Below are positions 8,952 through 17,666 of a stretch of DNA of 64,000 bases, piece after piece. The stretch's first letter is position 1, and each line of letters starts with the position of its first letter. The stretch comes from Planctomycetaceae bacterium (GTDB lineage Bacteria > Planctomycetota > Planctomycetia > Pirellulales > Pirellulaceae), in the NCBI GenBank assembly GCA_020638975.1, contig JACKHN010000007.1, positions 124,001-188,000 of the forward strand, in the 5' to 3' direction. A program made the position numbers and the translations under genes. Under the pieces are notes generated by a model. That model did no database searches and was not told the origin of the DNA. It saw only the letters and a program-made list of their open reading frames with translations.

Positions 8952-11900
8952 ATGGACCTGAAACAGTCGCTGGGCGTCGTATCGCACCACGAAGTTGGGG
9001 AACGAGACCGCCTACTTCGCTATATCAATCTCCAATTGATCGCCAACGGTTGGCCGGGTGTATTGGAAGAAGGCGAAGCTGAGTTCGTTCAAATCGCGCG
9101 TGGCCTTCTCGATCGGCACCGTGAACTCGGGAGGCAACTGCAAGGAGAGCGGTGCCCCGTCGACGCCCGCATCGAGGGGTTTCTCCAGACTCATTTCGCC
9201 GACGAGAATCTAGAATTCGATCTGCGACTGCCAGGACGGACGTTCGTCCTTGATCGCCACGGCATCGCTCGTGAGTTGTCGCTTCCTGTGGACGGTAACA
9301 CGTTTTCGAACGAATTGCTCACGTCGTACCGGGTTAAAAACGGCGTCCTTCATAATCCGATCAATGATCGCCGCACGACGACAGGAACATTCCACGTCTG
9401 CGAGGGCGGGTTGCCGATCGCCGGTGACAAGTACGCTGTACCGAAACGAGCCTTTGCCGAACTGTTCAAGCGAGCCTTGGCACCTCCAGATGAGATGCTG
9501 CTTTTGCCGTTTACGTCGAGCAAAGCCGAACCGACACGTGCCTTCGTGTCGCTTCTGCTCCGTCCATTGGTGTGTCCCGAGGTCCCAGGTGTGACGTTGC
9601 GCAAGACGATGGAAGTGCGTTTCTTCGTGCCCGGCAGTTTTGTGGCCAACCTCGATTTCGTCGAGTCGATCTTCGGCAACGCCGGAGACCCGTTCTTGCC
9701 CGAGAACGACGCAGGGCTCGATGTCGAACACTGGACCGGTCACACGGGATGCGTCATTCTCGCACCCCACTTAACCAAAGTCACCAAAAAGGAAGTGGGG
9801 CTGCCTCGCTTCGAAGATGCAACGGCTCGGCAACAGCAAGATGGAATGTGCTGGAAGGACGAGGGTGAGTTGTACAATCACGGCAGTGCCTTCAAGCTGA
9901 CGTGCCGCACCGTTGAAGGTGTCATCGTGACGATCATTGCGGACAACTACTTCGGCTACTGCAAGAAGGAAGTGAAGACCCAAATCAGTTACGCCGCCAA
10001 CCTGTACGGCAATGTCGAGGAAGAGCATGCTGGCGGCGCAATCGCCTTCCCTAGCTTCAACCTTGGCGAAGAGTTTCAGGTCAATAGCAAGCGATACAAC
10101 AATCGCACATTCGCCGACGTCGTTCGCGATTACGGGAACGATATCGATGTAAAGCTCGAAGGCTACGCCGTCGACAGACGCTTTCCTCAACTGATTTACA
10201 TCCCCGAGAACGCACTCGCGAGCGTCCAGCGGCAACGCATCGAATGGCAACGTAATGGTGAAATCGAATCGGTACCATTACTACCGGGTAACGTTTACAT
10301 GGCTCCATCCGGTTACAAGTTGCGTCTCGAGAAACATCCAGCCGCGCCTTCTTGGCGATTGATCGGGACCGTCGGTGAAGGTGTGTTCTGTCATAAGCCA
10401 TGCACCGTCTCGGGAGGCGGCAAGAGTGAGATTAGCAAGTCTCTTGTCGATTACATGTTGTATGGTCCCATCTTCGTTTCCGATTTGGAAAACGATTTGG
10501 CAAAGGTCGACGAGATCTTTTCCAAGGACTACTCATCGCGTTGGCATGCGGACGCCGACATCCATCCCGACTACTTGAAGCAGCCAAGCCGTCCCATCCT
10601 CTCGCTTCGACGGTCACTGGGAAGCGTCATCAAGTTGCTCTCCCCGTCGCCGGACTATACCGACGAATACAACGAGTGGTTGCGTTCGATTCCGAACCAT
10701 ATCTCTGCAATCGTGTTGATCATCAAGCGATTCCAGCGACCTGGCTGGAGTGGTAATTGGCGTGAGCACTTTAACGTCGACATCGTCAATGGCGAGCCTG
10801 GGCACGAATTGAAGTATGGCGACCGTGCATTGGTCGGCACGTACTTGCGAGTTGGCTTACAAGGCCGACAATCCTGGCGAACGTTCAAGGTGCGTCAAGA
10901 TTTTGCCGCCGCCTTCAAGATTCAGACCGAGGACGATATCAGTGCTTCCGTCGTCGTCCCAACAAGACAGGTGAAGGCGTTGCCCGAAGGCGAATTCAAC
11001 GAGGCGATGAGTGTTAAATTCGTGGAAAACTGCGAATACCGTCTGTTTCAACGTCCCGACGATGCCATTCACCGAGGTCTCGACAAACAGACCGAGGCGG
11101 ATCTTACTCGTCCTGATAACTTCCTCTCGAATTACGAACCGTTGACGCGCGAGGACGTTGATCAAATGACGGAGTACGTCGTCGACTTTGATGCGTTCAG
11201 CGCGCCGATGCAGGACCTGTTGCGATCCTTTCAACAGTCGACGGACGAGTTCGTGGTTTGTTCGGCGATCCCTCGCGAGATCGACGGTCGCTTTTCAAAG
11301 AATCCTCGCTATTTGCAAAGCCGCCCCGATCTCGTTCGACCGCTCGATCGCTATGTCGCCCGACGTGGGATGCGACTATGGCGCGGCATCGCCGCCGATC
11401 AACCGCTTCACACCCCCGTCAACTCCGTGCTCTTTGGGCGACGCAACAACGCGGCCGATGCGGCGAACGGCATTCGTGGTCTGGCTGTGTATAACCCGAT
11501 TCACTACCAGGAGTTGCCAGAGTTGTTTATGGACTTCGTGTGTTCGCTGACTGGCAAGAGTCCTTCGACGACAGGCTTCGGCAGCGAAGGAGCGCTGACG
11601 AAAGGCCCGTTCAATGCACTGCGTTTCACAGCCGATCTGAACAATGCTCTCGTCAGTTTTATTGTCACCGGCTTGGCTGGGTTCTCGTCAGCCGCAGGAC
11701 ACATAGGTCCCAATATGCAAGTTGACCACGATATCAGCCTGTTGGTACCTGAGATTTGGTGTCGGCTCTCTGCCGAGGAACGAGACCCTCAGTACTTGAT
11801 CAAGGAAAAACTCCTCGAGCGACTGGAAGACTTCGAGCACAATGGCGAGACCATTCTTGCCAGTCGACTCGGCTATCGCATTAACCAGCGTTTCGTAAGA

Positions 11901-12410
11901 CGCTATTTCGGACGTGTCTTCGACAATCCTACCAAGGTGTTCGACAAGTCGCTATTGCGTCCCGAAACGCAAGACGCCGATGCCTTTGCCGACGGCATCA
12001 AGTACGTCACGGAAGCTCATCAGCAAGTTGCACAGGCATATCTCGCCGACGGTTCGGTCGACGATGCCTGCCCGCCGTTGCGAGCCCTGATCCACATCAT
12101 GGCCAACGGCGAGTACGAAGGACTGACGATCGCCGACGATCGGCTCCGCAACATGTTCACGCGCGATTACCTGATTTCAAGTGACTGGTATCGCGAACGC
12201 TTGGTCACCAAGCAATCACGAGACATAGCGTTGTGGTCACGGCACTCGCAGTATCTTGAAAAGTACACGTCCGTTCCCGGCAACGAGGATGTCACAATTC
12301 GACTCGGTCTCGAAGCTCGCCGCCACTACGCTACGGCGGAACTGATCACCGCGCAATCGGACAGTTACCTCGCGAACCTCATCGGAACTCTCGGAGCAGA
12401 CCCGCTCTGA
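8952..12410 (+). CDS. Large conserved protein; candidate PPi-type phosphoenolpyruvate carboxykinase
   Basis: The product is 1152 residues, unusually large for a soluble bacterial enzyme, with no signal peptide or membrane span. A glycine-rich, P-loop-like motif CTVSGGGKSEISKS is near residue 490, followed by a DLENDLAKVDEIF stretch. Cysteine- and histidine-containing blocks (HTGCVILAPHLTK, DNYFGYCKKE) are also prominent. The length and the motif order recall the PPi-dependent PEP carboxykinases described from Entamoeba and Propionibacterium, which interconvert oxaloacetate plus PPi with PEP plus CO2 and phosphate. That assignment is from memory and unproved. The two genes upstream (glycogen debranching, C1 cofactor) would fit central carbon metabolism. 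The start is ATG 8952 with AGAGAG upstream. Confidence 0.5.
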   Translation: MDLKQSLGVVSHHEVGERDRLLRYINLQLIANGWPGVLEEGEAEFVQIARGLLDRHRELGRQLQGERCPVDARIEGFLQTHFADENLEFDLRLPGRTFVLDRHGIARELSLPVDGNTFSNELLTSYRVKNGVLHNPINDRRTTTGTFHVCEGGLPIAGDKYAVPKRAFAELFKRALAPPDEMLLLPFTSSKAEPTRAFVSLLLRPLVCPEVPGVTLRKTMEVRFFVPGSFVANLDFVESIFGNAGDPFLPENDAGLDVEHWTGHTGCVILAPHLTKVTKKEVGLPRFEDATARQQQDGMCWKDEGELYNHGSAFKLTCRTVEGVIVTIIADNYFGYCKKEVKTQISYAANLYGNVEEEHAGGAIAFPSFNLGEEFQVNSKRYNNRTFADVVRDYGNDIDVKLEGYAVDRRFPQLIYIPENALASVQRQRIEWQRNGEIESVPLLPGNVYMAPSGYKLRLEKHPAAPSWRLIGTVGEGVFCHKPCTVSGGGKSEISKSLVDYMLYGPIFVSDLENDLAKVDEIFSKDYSSRWHADADIHPDYLKQPSRPILSLRRSLGSVIKLLSPSPDYTDEYNEWLRSIPNHISAIVLIIKRFQRPGWSGNWREHFNVDIVNGEPGHELKYGDRALVGTYLRVGLQGRQSWRTFKVRQDFAAAFKIQTEDDISASVVVPTRQVKALPEGEFNEAMSVKFVENCEYRLFQRPDDAIHRGLDKQTEADLTRPDNFLSNYEPLTREDVDQMTEYVVDFDAFSAPMQDLLRSFQQSTDEFVVCSAIPREIDGRFSKNPRYLQSRPDLVRPLDRYVARRGMRLWRGIAADQPLHTPVNSVLFGRRNNAADAANGIRGLAVYNPIHYQELPELFMDFVCSLTGKSPSTTGFGSEGALTKGPFNALRFTADLNNALVSFIVTGLAGFSSAAGHIGPNMQVDHDISLLVPEIWCRLSAEERDPQYLIKEKLLERLEDFEHNGETILASRLGYRINQRFVRRYFGRVFDNPTKVFDKSLLRPETQDADAFADGIKYVTEAHQQVAQAYLADGSVDDACPPLRALIHIMANGEYEGLTIADDRLRNMFTRDYLISSDWYRERLVTKQSRDIALWSRHSQYLEKYTSVPGNEDVTIRLGLEARRHYATAELITAQSDSYLANLIGTLGADPL

Positions 12411-12594
12411 TCCTGTAGGTTCCCGTGCGACAGGATCGCATTGGGCAAACTCGGCAAACTCTAACGCAACAGTTTGTAGGGATTGTACGGGTCGTAGCGC
12501 CGATTGAGTCCTGCGTGGACGTCCACTTTCATTGCCTCCGATGAACAAATGGATCGTATCGATTGCAACCATTGTTCGAGCCAAGGCACTTGGA

Positions 12595-13902
12595 ATGATC
12601 GGGTCTCCCTTTCGTTTGACGACGCTTCGTTTGACTGCACTGATTGTGACGGTCGCAGTCGCGACAACCATTGATGGCCAAGTTTCGGCGCAGGGGCTGG
12701 TGTCGCCGGGTCTGGGAGCGGTAAACCGATCGATGGGTGGGGCTTCTACGGCTGCACCTGTCGACACCATCGGTTCCTTGCATTGGAATCCTGCAACGAT
12801 CGTAAACGTGCCAAACTCGTTCGAGATCGGCTACGAAGTTCCGCTAACAAACTTCCACGTCTCGTCTTCTCTGTTGGGTGCGTCGGGCGAGGATCGGAGC
12901 GATGCCGGGGTGTTGCCACTCGTGAGCAGCGCACTGGTCTATGCCAAGGAAGATTCGTGTTGGTCGGTGGGGCTGGGAATCTATACGATTGGCGGGCTGT
13001 TTACTAACTTTCCCGCCAGCACCACGAATCCAATTTTGACGCCGCAACCTCCCTTGGGTGCCGGCGTTGGATCAGTTTTTACGAAGCTTGCACTTCTGCA
13101 AATCGCTCCGACACTGGCTGTACAACTGACCGATCGTGTCTCGATTGGGTTCTCTCCCACCATCACAACCGCCGAATTGATGGTCTCACCCAACACACTC
13201 GCGCCGCCCAATGACGCCAATGGAGACACCTTCTTCACTTATTCTCCAGGCGGAAATACGCATCTGCACTGGGGCGGAGGATTCCAAGTCGGAATCTACG
13301 CGACGACGGACTCCGGTTGGGATTATGGACTGTCGTTCAAGAGCCCACAGTGGATGGAAACCTTCGAGTTCAACTCGGTTGACGAACTTGGGCTTCCACT
13401 CACACAACGCGTGGGCTTGGATTATCCGATGATTGTGTCAGGTGGAGTTGCTTACAGAGGGCTTGAACGGTGGCTCTTCGCCGCCGACTTGCGGTTCACC
13501 GATTACGAAAATACGAAAGGCTTCAGCCGATCAGGCTTCGGTCCTACCGGTGCGGTGGAGGGCCTCGGTTGGAAAAGTGTCTTCTCGCTACATCTGGGCG
13601 GATCCTACGATTGGACCGAGCGGACGCGCACGAGAATCGGGTACCTCTACACCGAGAACCCGATACGAGAAGAGCTGACCGCTTTCAACGTGGGGGCTGC
13701 CGCGTTTTATCAGCACTCGCTATGCGTTGGGTTGGAACATGACTTATCGCAAACATTCTCGGTGGCGGCGAGTTATTGCCACCTGTTTGACAGTCACATC
13801 GAAGGACCCTACCAGACACCGCTTGGGCCTGTTCCTGGATCGCGCGTCGCGCTGGATCTCAACGCCGACCTCTTTTCGTTCAATCTCCGCGTGCGTTATT
13901 AA
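12595..13902 (+). CDS. FadL/OmpP1/TodX family outer-membrane transporter
   Basis: The mature protein opens with the FadL signature: GLGAVNRSMGGASTAAP, then DTIGSLHWNPATI. FadL proteins are 14-strand barrels that admit long-chain fatty acids or aromatic hydrocarbons by lateral diffusion. The C-terminal strands end in FNLRVRY, typical of a barrel's last strand. An in-frame ATG at 12532 would give 456 residues, but the ATG at 12595 gives a compact signal peptide (hydrophobic TALIVTVAVA, cut near SAQ) and has AAGG upstream. Length from there is 435, as expected. The gene ends 4 bp into the methyltransferase gene on the other strand. The hydrophobic substrate may relate to that operon, which is only a guess. 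Confidence 0.85.
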   Translation: MIGSPFRLTTLRLTALIVTVAVATTIDGQVSAQGLVSPGLGAVNRSMGGASTAAPVDTIGSLHWNPATIVNVPNSFEIGYEVPLTNFHVSSSLLGASGEDRSDAGVLPLVSSALVYAKEDSCWSVGLGIYTIGGLFTNFPASTTNPILTPQPPLGAGVGSVFTKLALLQIAPTLAVQLTDRVSIGFSPTITTAELMVSPNTLAPPNDANGDTFFTYSPGGNTHLHWGGGFQVGIYATTDSGWDYGLSFKSPQWMETFEFNSVDELGLPLTQRVGLDYPMIVSGGVAYRGLERWLFAADLRFTDYENTKGFSRSGFGPTGAVEGLGWKSVFSLHLGGSYDWTERTRTRIGYLYTENPIREELTAFNVGAAAFYQHSLCVGLEHDLSQTFSVAASYCHLFDSHIEGPYQTPLGPVPGSRVALDLNADLFSFNLRVRY

Positions 13903-14822
13903 TCGCTCCGTGATCGATCGGGCAGTGACAAAGGCTTCTCTGCGACGACAATCCAATACTCCCAGTCCCGTGACTTTAACGAAGGGTATTGAATTATCGC
14001 GCCGATCAAGTTGTTCCACCGCTCATGCGATAGCAGCCCGCACGCGCGGAGCGCAATCGCCGCAGGGAGGCAGAAAAGACTGCATGTCCAGAGATACCGA
14101 GAGAACGGAAGTACGTGGTTTGTATATTCCGACTGCTCCAGAACGACGAAGCCGTGTGCGGCCAGCGAGTCGATAAACCTCGAAATGACCGCGAAGCCGG
14201 GGACGGCCCAGCAGTGAAGCCACTTCGTTAGACGCCGCTCTTGATGCGAGGGAAGACGATGGTCGCGACGGAACCCATCCGCCAGCACGAGTCTTCCACC
14301 AGGTCGGAGAACTCGCATGGCCTCGCGTAGAAAATCGGCCTTGTCCGTTGTGTAGCAGACACTTTCCAATGCCCAGATGATATCGAATGAACGGTCAGCG
14401 AAGGGTAACGCGAGATAGTCATGCACATGAAACTCCGTGCGATCGGCGACGTCAACTTGCTGAGCCAACTCGCGTGCTGCCCTACACTGTTGCAGGCTCA
14501 AAGTAACGCCCGTCACGTAAACTTCATGATGTTGAGCTAACCACACGCTGCTTCCGCCGATGCCACAGCCTGCATCGAGCACGCGCATGCCGGAGCGAAG
14601 GCGGGCTTTTTCGGCAAGTGTTCGATTGGAGTTCTGACACGCGGCGGCGCATGTCGAGTGTCGTTCATCGTAGTAGCCGAAATGTAATCCGAAGTGACGA
14701 TTCGTCGACATGACCCAACGGTAATCGATAAGCGTACCATCGTAGTAAGTCACGATCGCCTCGTTGGTGTTGGCGATCCGTGAAGTCGCCGAAAGTGAGC
14801 TGGCTTTGGATTGCAAGTGCAA
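13899..14822 (-). CDS. Class I SAM-dependent methyltransferase (tocopherol/sterol methyltransferase-like)
   Basis: The protein has the SAM-binding motif VLDAGCGIGGSS (residues 81-92) and motif II-III patterns FDIIWALESVCY and LREAMRVLRPGGRLVLAD. The ESVCY segment and the helical region after it resemble the gamma-tocopherol, sterol C24 and UbiE-like families that methylate lipophilic prenyl substrates. The substrate is not determinable here. The start is uncertain: no ATG is near, TTG at 14822 is the long form, and TTG at 14816 has GGAG six bases upstream. It is the last gene of a leftward operon and follows the DUF5995 gene after 43 bp. It overlaps the convergent FadL-like gene by 4 bases. 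Confidence 0.75.
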   Translation of the reverse strand: MHLQSKASSLSATSRIANTNEAIVTYYDGTLIDYRWVMSTNRHFGLHFGYYDERHSTCAAACQNSNRTLAEKARLRSGMRVLDAGCGIGGSSVWLAQHHEVYVTGVTLSLQQCRAARELAQQVDVADRTEFHVHDYLALPFADRSFDIIWALESVCYTTDKADFLREAMRVLRPGGRLVLADGFRRDHRLPSHQERRLTKWLHCWAVPGFAVISRFIDSLAAHGFVVLEQSEYTNHVLPFSRYLWTCSLFCLPAAIALRACGLLSHERWNNLIGAIIQYPSLKSRDWEYWIVVAEKPLSLPDRSRSD

Positions 14823-14865
14823 CTCCGAAACGGGGATGTCGTTTCCAACTACGCTAGCACGGTTG

Positions 14866-15636
14866 CTAGTCTGTCAGTCTCTCGATTACCTCGGGGATCG
14901 GTGTCTGCTCCCAAAGACGGACCCAGAGCATGACCGGCGCGAAAAGCCAACCAGGGTGCCGAATGCCGTTGGCAAATTCGAGCGTGGAGTTGTCCATGCG
15001 AGCGATCTCTTTTTGGCGTGCTTCACCAGATAGCAGCGTCAGTCGCTCAGCCGCGTTCCAGGCCTCCGCACGAGCGACCGTGAGACTGAAGTGTATGAAT
15101 TCGTCAAGGGTGCGAGCACCGATTCGATCAAGCCAGGCGATGGCCGGCGAGACGGAAGCAATGTCTTCCTGGATCTCGCGCAGCAACTTTCGCAGGATAT
15201 CGTTGATGAGGTCGTAGTCGCCTTTCAATCCCGGCAGTTCACCGACTGACACCGTTTCGGCGACGGCGATTCCTAAGTCGAGGTTGATGTGCGTATGGAT
15301 TCCCAGCACGAGGTGCTGGAGGATAATGGGGCGGACATGCCCTGTGCAATCAAAGGCAAACCGCCACGATTGTGTCATGTCGGCTTTCGCGTCCGGGTAC
15401 TGCTGCCAAGCGGTGAGATAACGCAGCGCGAAGCAGACCGAGAGACGCTCCATGCGTGGACCGTCTGCGAAGGAACCGCCAACGATACCGGCTTTGACAC
15501 GATTGGTCATCTTCCAATACAGAGCTGCGAAGTATCCGATGCGCGAGGACGTTTGCTTCGCCTGTTCGATGATCTCGCTCAGACGTTGAATAACTTCATC
15601 GAGACTTGTAGGTGGATTATTCAAAGTCACGCTCAC
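14866..15636 (-). CDS. DUF5995 family protein
   Basis: The 256-residue protein matches the pattern of DUF5995: an early MTNRVKAGIV and FADGPRMERL segment, then GIHTHINLDLGIAVAET, with conserved His and Asp that may bind metal. No signal peptide or membrane span is seen, and the protein looks mostly helical. The function of the family is unknown. The start is GTG at 15636, inside the last 20 bases of the upstream oxidoreductase gene, so translation is probably coupled. Two neighbours of likely lipid-modifying type suggest a role in the same pathway, as enzyme or accessory. That part is inference. Confidence 0.65.
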   Translation of the reverse strand: MSVTLNNPPTSLDEVIQRLSEIIEQAKQTSSRIGYFAALYWKMTNRVKAGIVGGSFADGPRMERLSVCFALRYLTAWQQYPDAKADMTQSWRFAFDCTGHVRPIILQHLVLGIHTHINLDLGIAVAETVSVGELPGLKGDYDLINDILRKLLREIQEDIASVSPAIAWLDRIGARTLDEFIHFSLTVARAEAWNAAERLTLLSGEARQKEIARMDNSTLEFANGIRHPGWLFAPVMLWVRLWEQTPIPEVIERLTD

Positions 15637-17665
15637 CGGGAATGCGTTGTGGATGTCCTGAAATTGTCCGTGCTGCCTGCAATCCGGCGATCACCGCCGA
15701 TTCGACACAGCCAAAGTTCATCGAAGTCTTCACCCAATCTCCAGCCAGGTGCAGATTCCTATACCCCGAACCGTTAGACGCAAGTCGAACTGCCGTACTC
15801 TTGGGAAGACTCTGTACATAGCGATCTGAAGGATTGATATTTGCTCGCCAGTATTGCGCGTTCAAGCGGGCAACTCCCGTGGCTTGCGAAGGATCGACAA
15901 GTTCGGCCCAGTCGAACTGTGGCAAGAGATGCTTGATATGATCGTCAATCCAGCTGCGAGAGTTGTCGAGGACTTGCTGTGCTTGCGTCACAGGAAAGCC
16001 GTTGCTTGCCGAGGTCGGGATAAGCAATGCGTCGGGCATCGCCGCGCAGTAGTAAGTTACGGCTCGAGGTTTGATCGCGTCGCTCCAGTTCTCGGCAGGC
16101 AAGGTCTGGTTCATGTCTGCCCCCGACGGAAACGGCGGTTCATAGCCCACAAAGATGAAGGGCCCCAGACGCCAACCTAGCTCCTGCAATGTGGACCGAG
16201 TCCATAACTGCAGCGACTGGGTTTGTACCGTCTTCACACCGTCGAGCATCAGCTTCCACCCAGTGTTGTGGTCCGCTAGTTCGTGGCAGATGGACGGCAA
16301 CGCACCGACAGAAATGCCAAGCACGACATCGTCGAAGCCCTCGTCACCTTCCGCCCCTCGCTCCAAGACTCGCTCGGACTCTTCGCCATGCCAGTCGATC
16401 CAGTGCGACTCGAGATCGATATCGTGCTGTTTCTTTAGCGATTGGAGTTTGTCGGCTTGATCGTCGCGGATTTGATCGTAGAGAGGCTCGTTCGGCCAGC
16501 AATCGTGAGTCTCTCCCGATTGTGTTTGGACCTTGCGAAGCGGTGCGTATGGTGACGACTTTAGTTCGACTTGCCGCCACAGCCGAATTCGCTCGACATA
16601 CTGATGATCGTGCGAAAGTTGAAGTTCATCGACCCGATGAAAAAACTCAAACTTTACTCCGCGATTGGCCAACATCTGGTAGATCGGGGTGAAGATGGCA
16701 TCTCCCATGCCGGACTTCATCTTCCACATCACCGCCCCCTTGTAGCAAAGCATCAGCCGTATCACGCAGCATAACGCAACGCCCGCCGCCAGACGTCCGC
16801 GTTTCGGATCACCGCCCTCATACGCAAACAAGTAGTCGTACACGCCGTAGATCCAGGCGCAATCATAAATTACTTCGCGGGCACCGTGCCGCTTTAGCCA
16901 GTCGCGGTAATCTAGGTGATCGATAGAACTGAATCCACGTTCGTACACGCGATCGGAGATAAACCCTTTGAGTTGGATCGTGCTCAACACCAAACTGATC
17001 CATAGCCGGCGCAGGGTCTGGTTGTTAAGGAACTGATGCGCATCGATGGCATCCAGCCAGTCCTGATACTTTTGCAAGCGATCAACGAGCAACTCGACGG
17101 ACTGCGCAGTCGGAGAATACGACTGGTAATTCGCTTGCTCGGGGACCGAATTGCGTGCCTCGCGTAGCCATCCAATGGCAGTGTCGGTTGAGACATCGGT
17201 TCGAAATTTGGCATTCGTTGTCGAGACCTCTTGCCACTCCAAGACACGACGCAGATCTTGCCAAACATCGCCGATCACCGCGGCAGTTCCCGGTTCGGAA
17301 GATTTGGGTGGAAAGGGAACGCGCCAATGGCTCCACCGCGAACCGAGTCGCTCCTCCAGGACGATTTGATCCTGGCGTTCGAACCATTGCTTCCAGTCTG
17401 CCCCTAACGTTCGATAGCAGTCGGCCATCATTCGAAAGGCATTCTCATAGTACCCTCCCCACACATGCAGACCGTGCTCTTCGATTCGCTCACCGACCGA
17501 AGCATTGCGACCACTAGCTCCCTTGCCTCCCAATCGCCACCCCAACTGATATACCGTCACATCGTACTTCGAATCGAAGTCAGGATCGTTGGTGAGCCCC
17601 CACACCGCAGACAAAGCACCCACACCACCACCGAGTACGGCGATTCTTCGTTTGCTCCGAGTCAT
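15617..17665 (-). CDS. Large FAD-dependent oxidoreductase (phytoene-desaturase-like)
   Basis: This is a 682-residue flavoprotein. An N-terminal dinucleotide fold (IAVLGGGVGALSAVWGL) is followed by a second FAD contact, YQLGWRLGGKGASGR, and EEHGLHVWGGYYENAF. The C-terminal segment NLHLAGDWVKTSMNFGCVESAV is the FAD-closing motif of the amine-oxidase/phytoene-desaturase superfamily. The protein is longer than typical desaturases (about 500 residues). The extra sequence lies in the middle and may shape a large hydrophobic substrate pocket. Its reaction is not identifiable, but desaturation, isomerisation or dehydroxylation of an isoprenoid is likely by homology. ATG at 17665 lies 1 bp after the kinase stop. 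Its end overlaps the DUF5995 start. Confidence 0.8.
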   Translation of the reverse strand: MTRSKRRIAVLGGGVGALSAVWGLTNDPDFDSKYDVTVYQLGWRLGGKGASGRNASVGERIEEHGLHVWGGYYENAFRMMADCYRTLGADWKQWFERQDQIVLEERLGSRWSHWRVPFPPKSSEPGTAAVIGDVWQDLRRVLEWQEVSTTNAKFRTDVSTDTAIGWLREARNSVPEQANYQSYSPTAQSVELLVDRLQKYQDWLDAIDAHQFLNNQTLRRLWISLVLSTIQLKGFISDRVYERGFSSIDHLDYRDWLKRHGAREVIYDCAWIYGVYDYLFAYEGGDPKRGRLAAGVALCCVIRLMLCYKGAVMWKMKSGMGDAIFTPIYQMLANRGVKFEFFHRVDELQLSHDHQYVERIRLWRQVELKSSPYAPLRKVQTQSGETHDCWPNEPLYDQIRDDQADKLQSLKKQHDIDLESHWIDWHGEESERVLERGAEGDEGFDDVVLGISVGALPSICHELADHNTGWKLMLDGVKTVQTQSLQLWTRSTLQELGWRLGPFIFVGYEPPFPSGADMNQTLPAENWSDAIKPRAVTYYCAAMPDALLIPTSASNGFPVTQAQQVLDNSRSWIDDHIKHLLPQFDWAELVDPSQATGVARLNAQYWRANINPSDRYVQSLPKSTAVRLASNGSGYRNLHLAGDWVKTSMNFGCVESAVIAGLQAARTISGHPQRIPGERDFE

Positions 17666-17666
17666 G

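Noticed and set aside
9210..9770. A 186-codon leftward frame inside the 1152-residue gene
   Set aside because: Antisense shadow of a longer and better supported gene.
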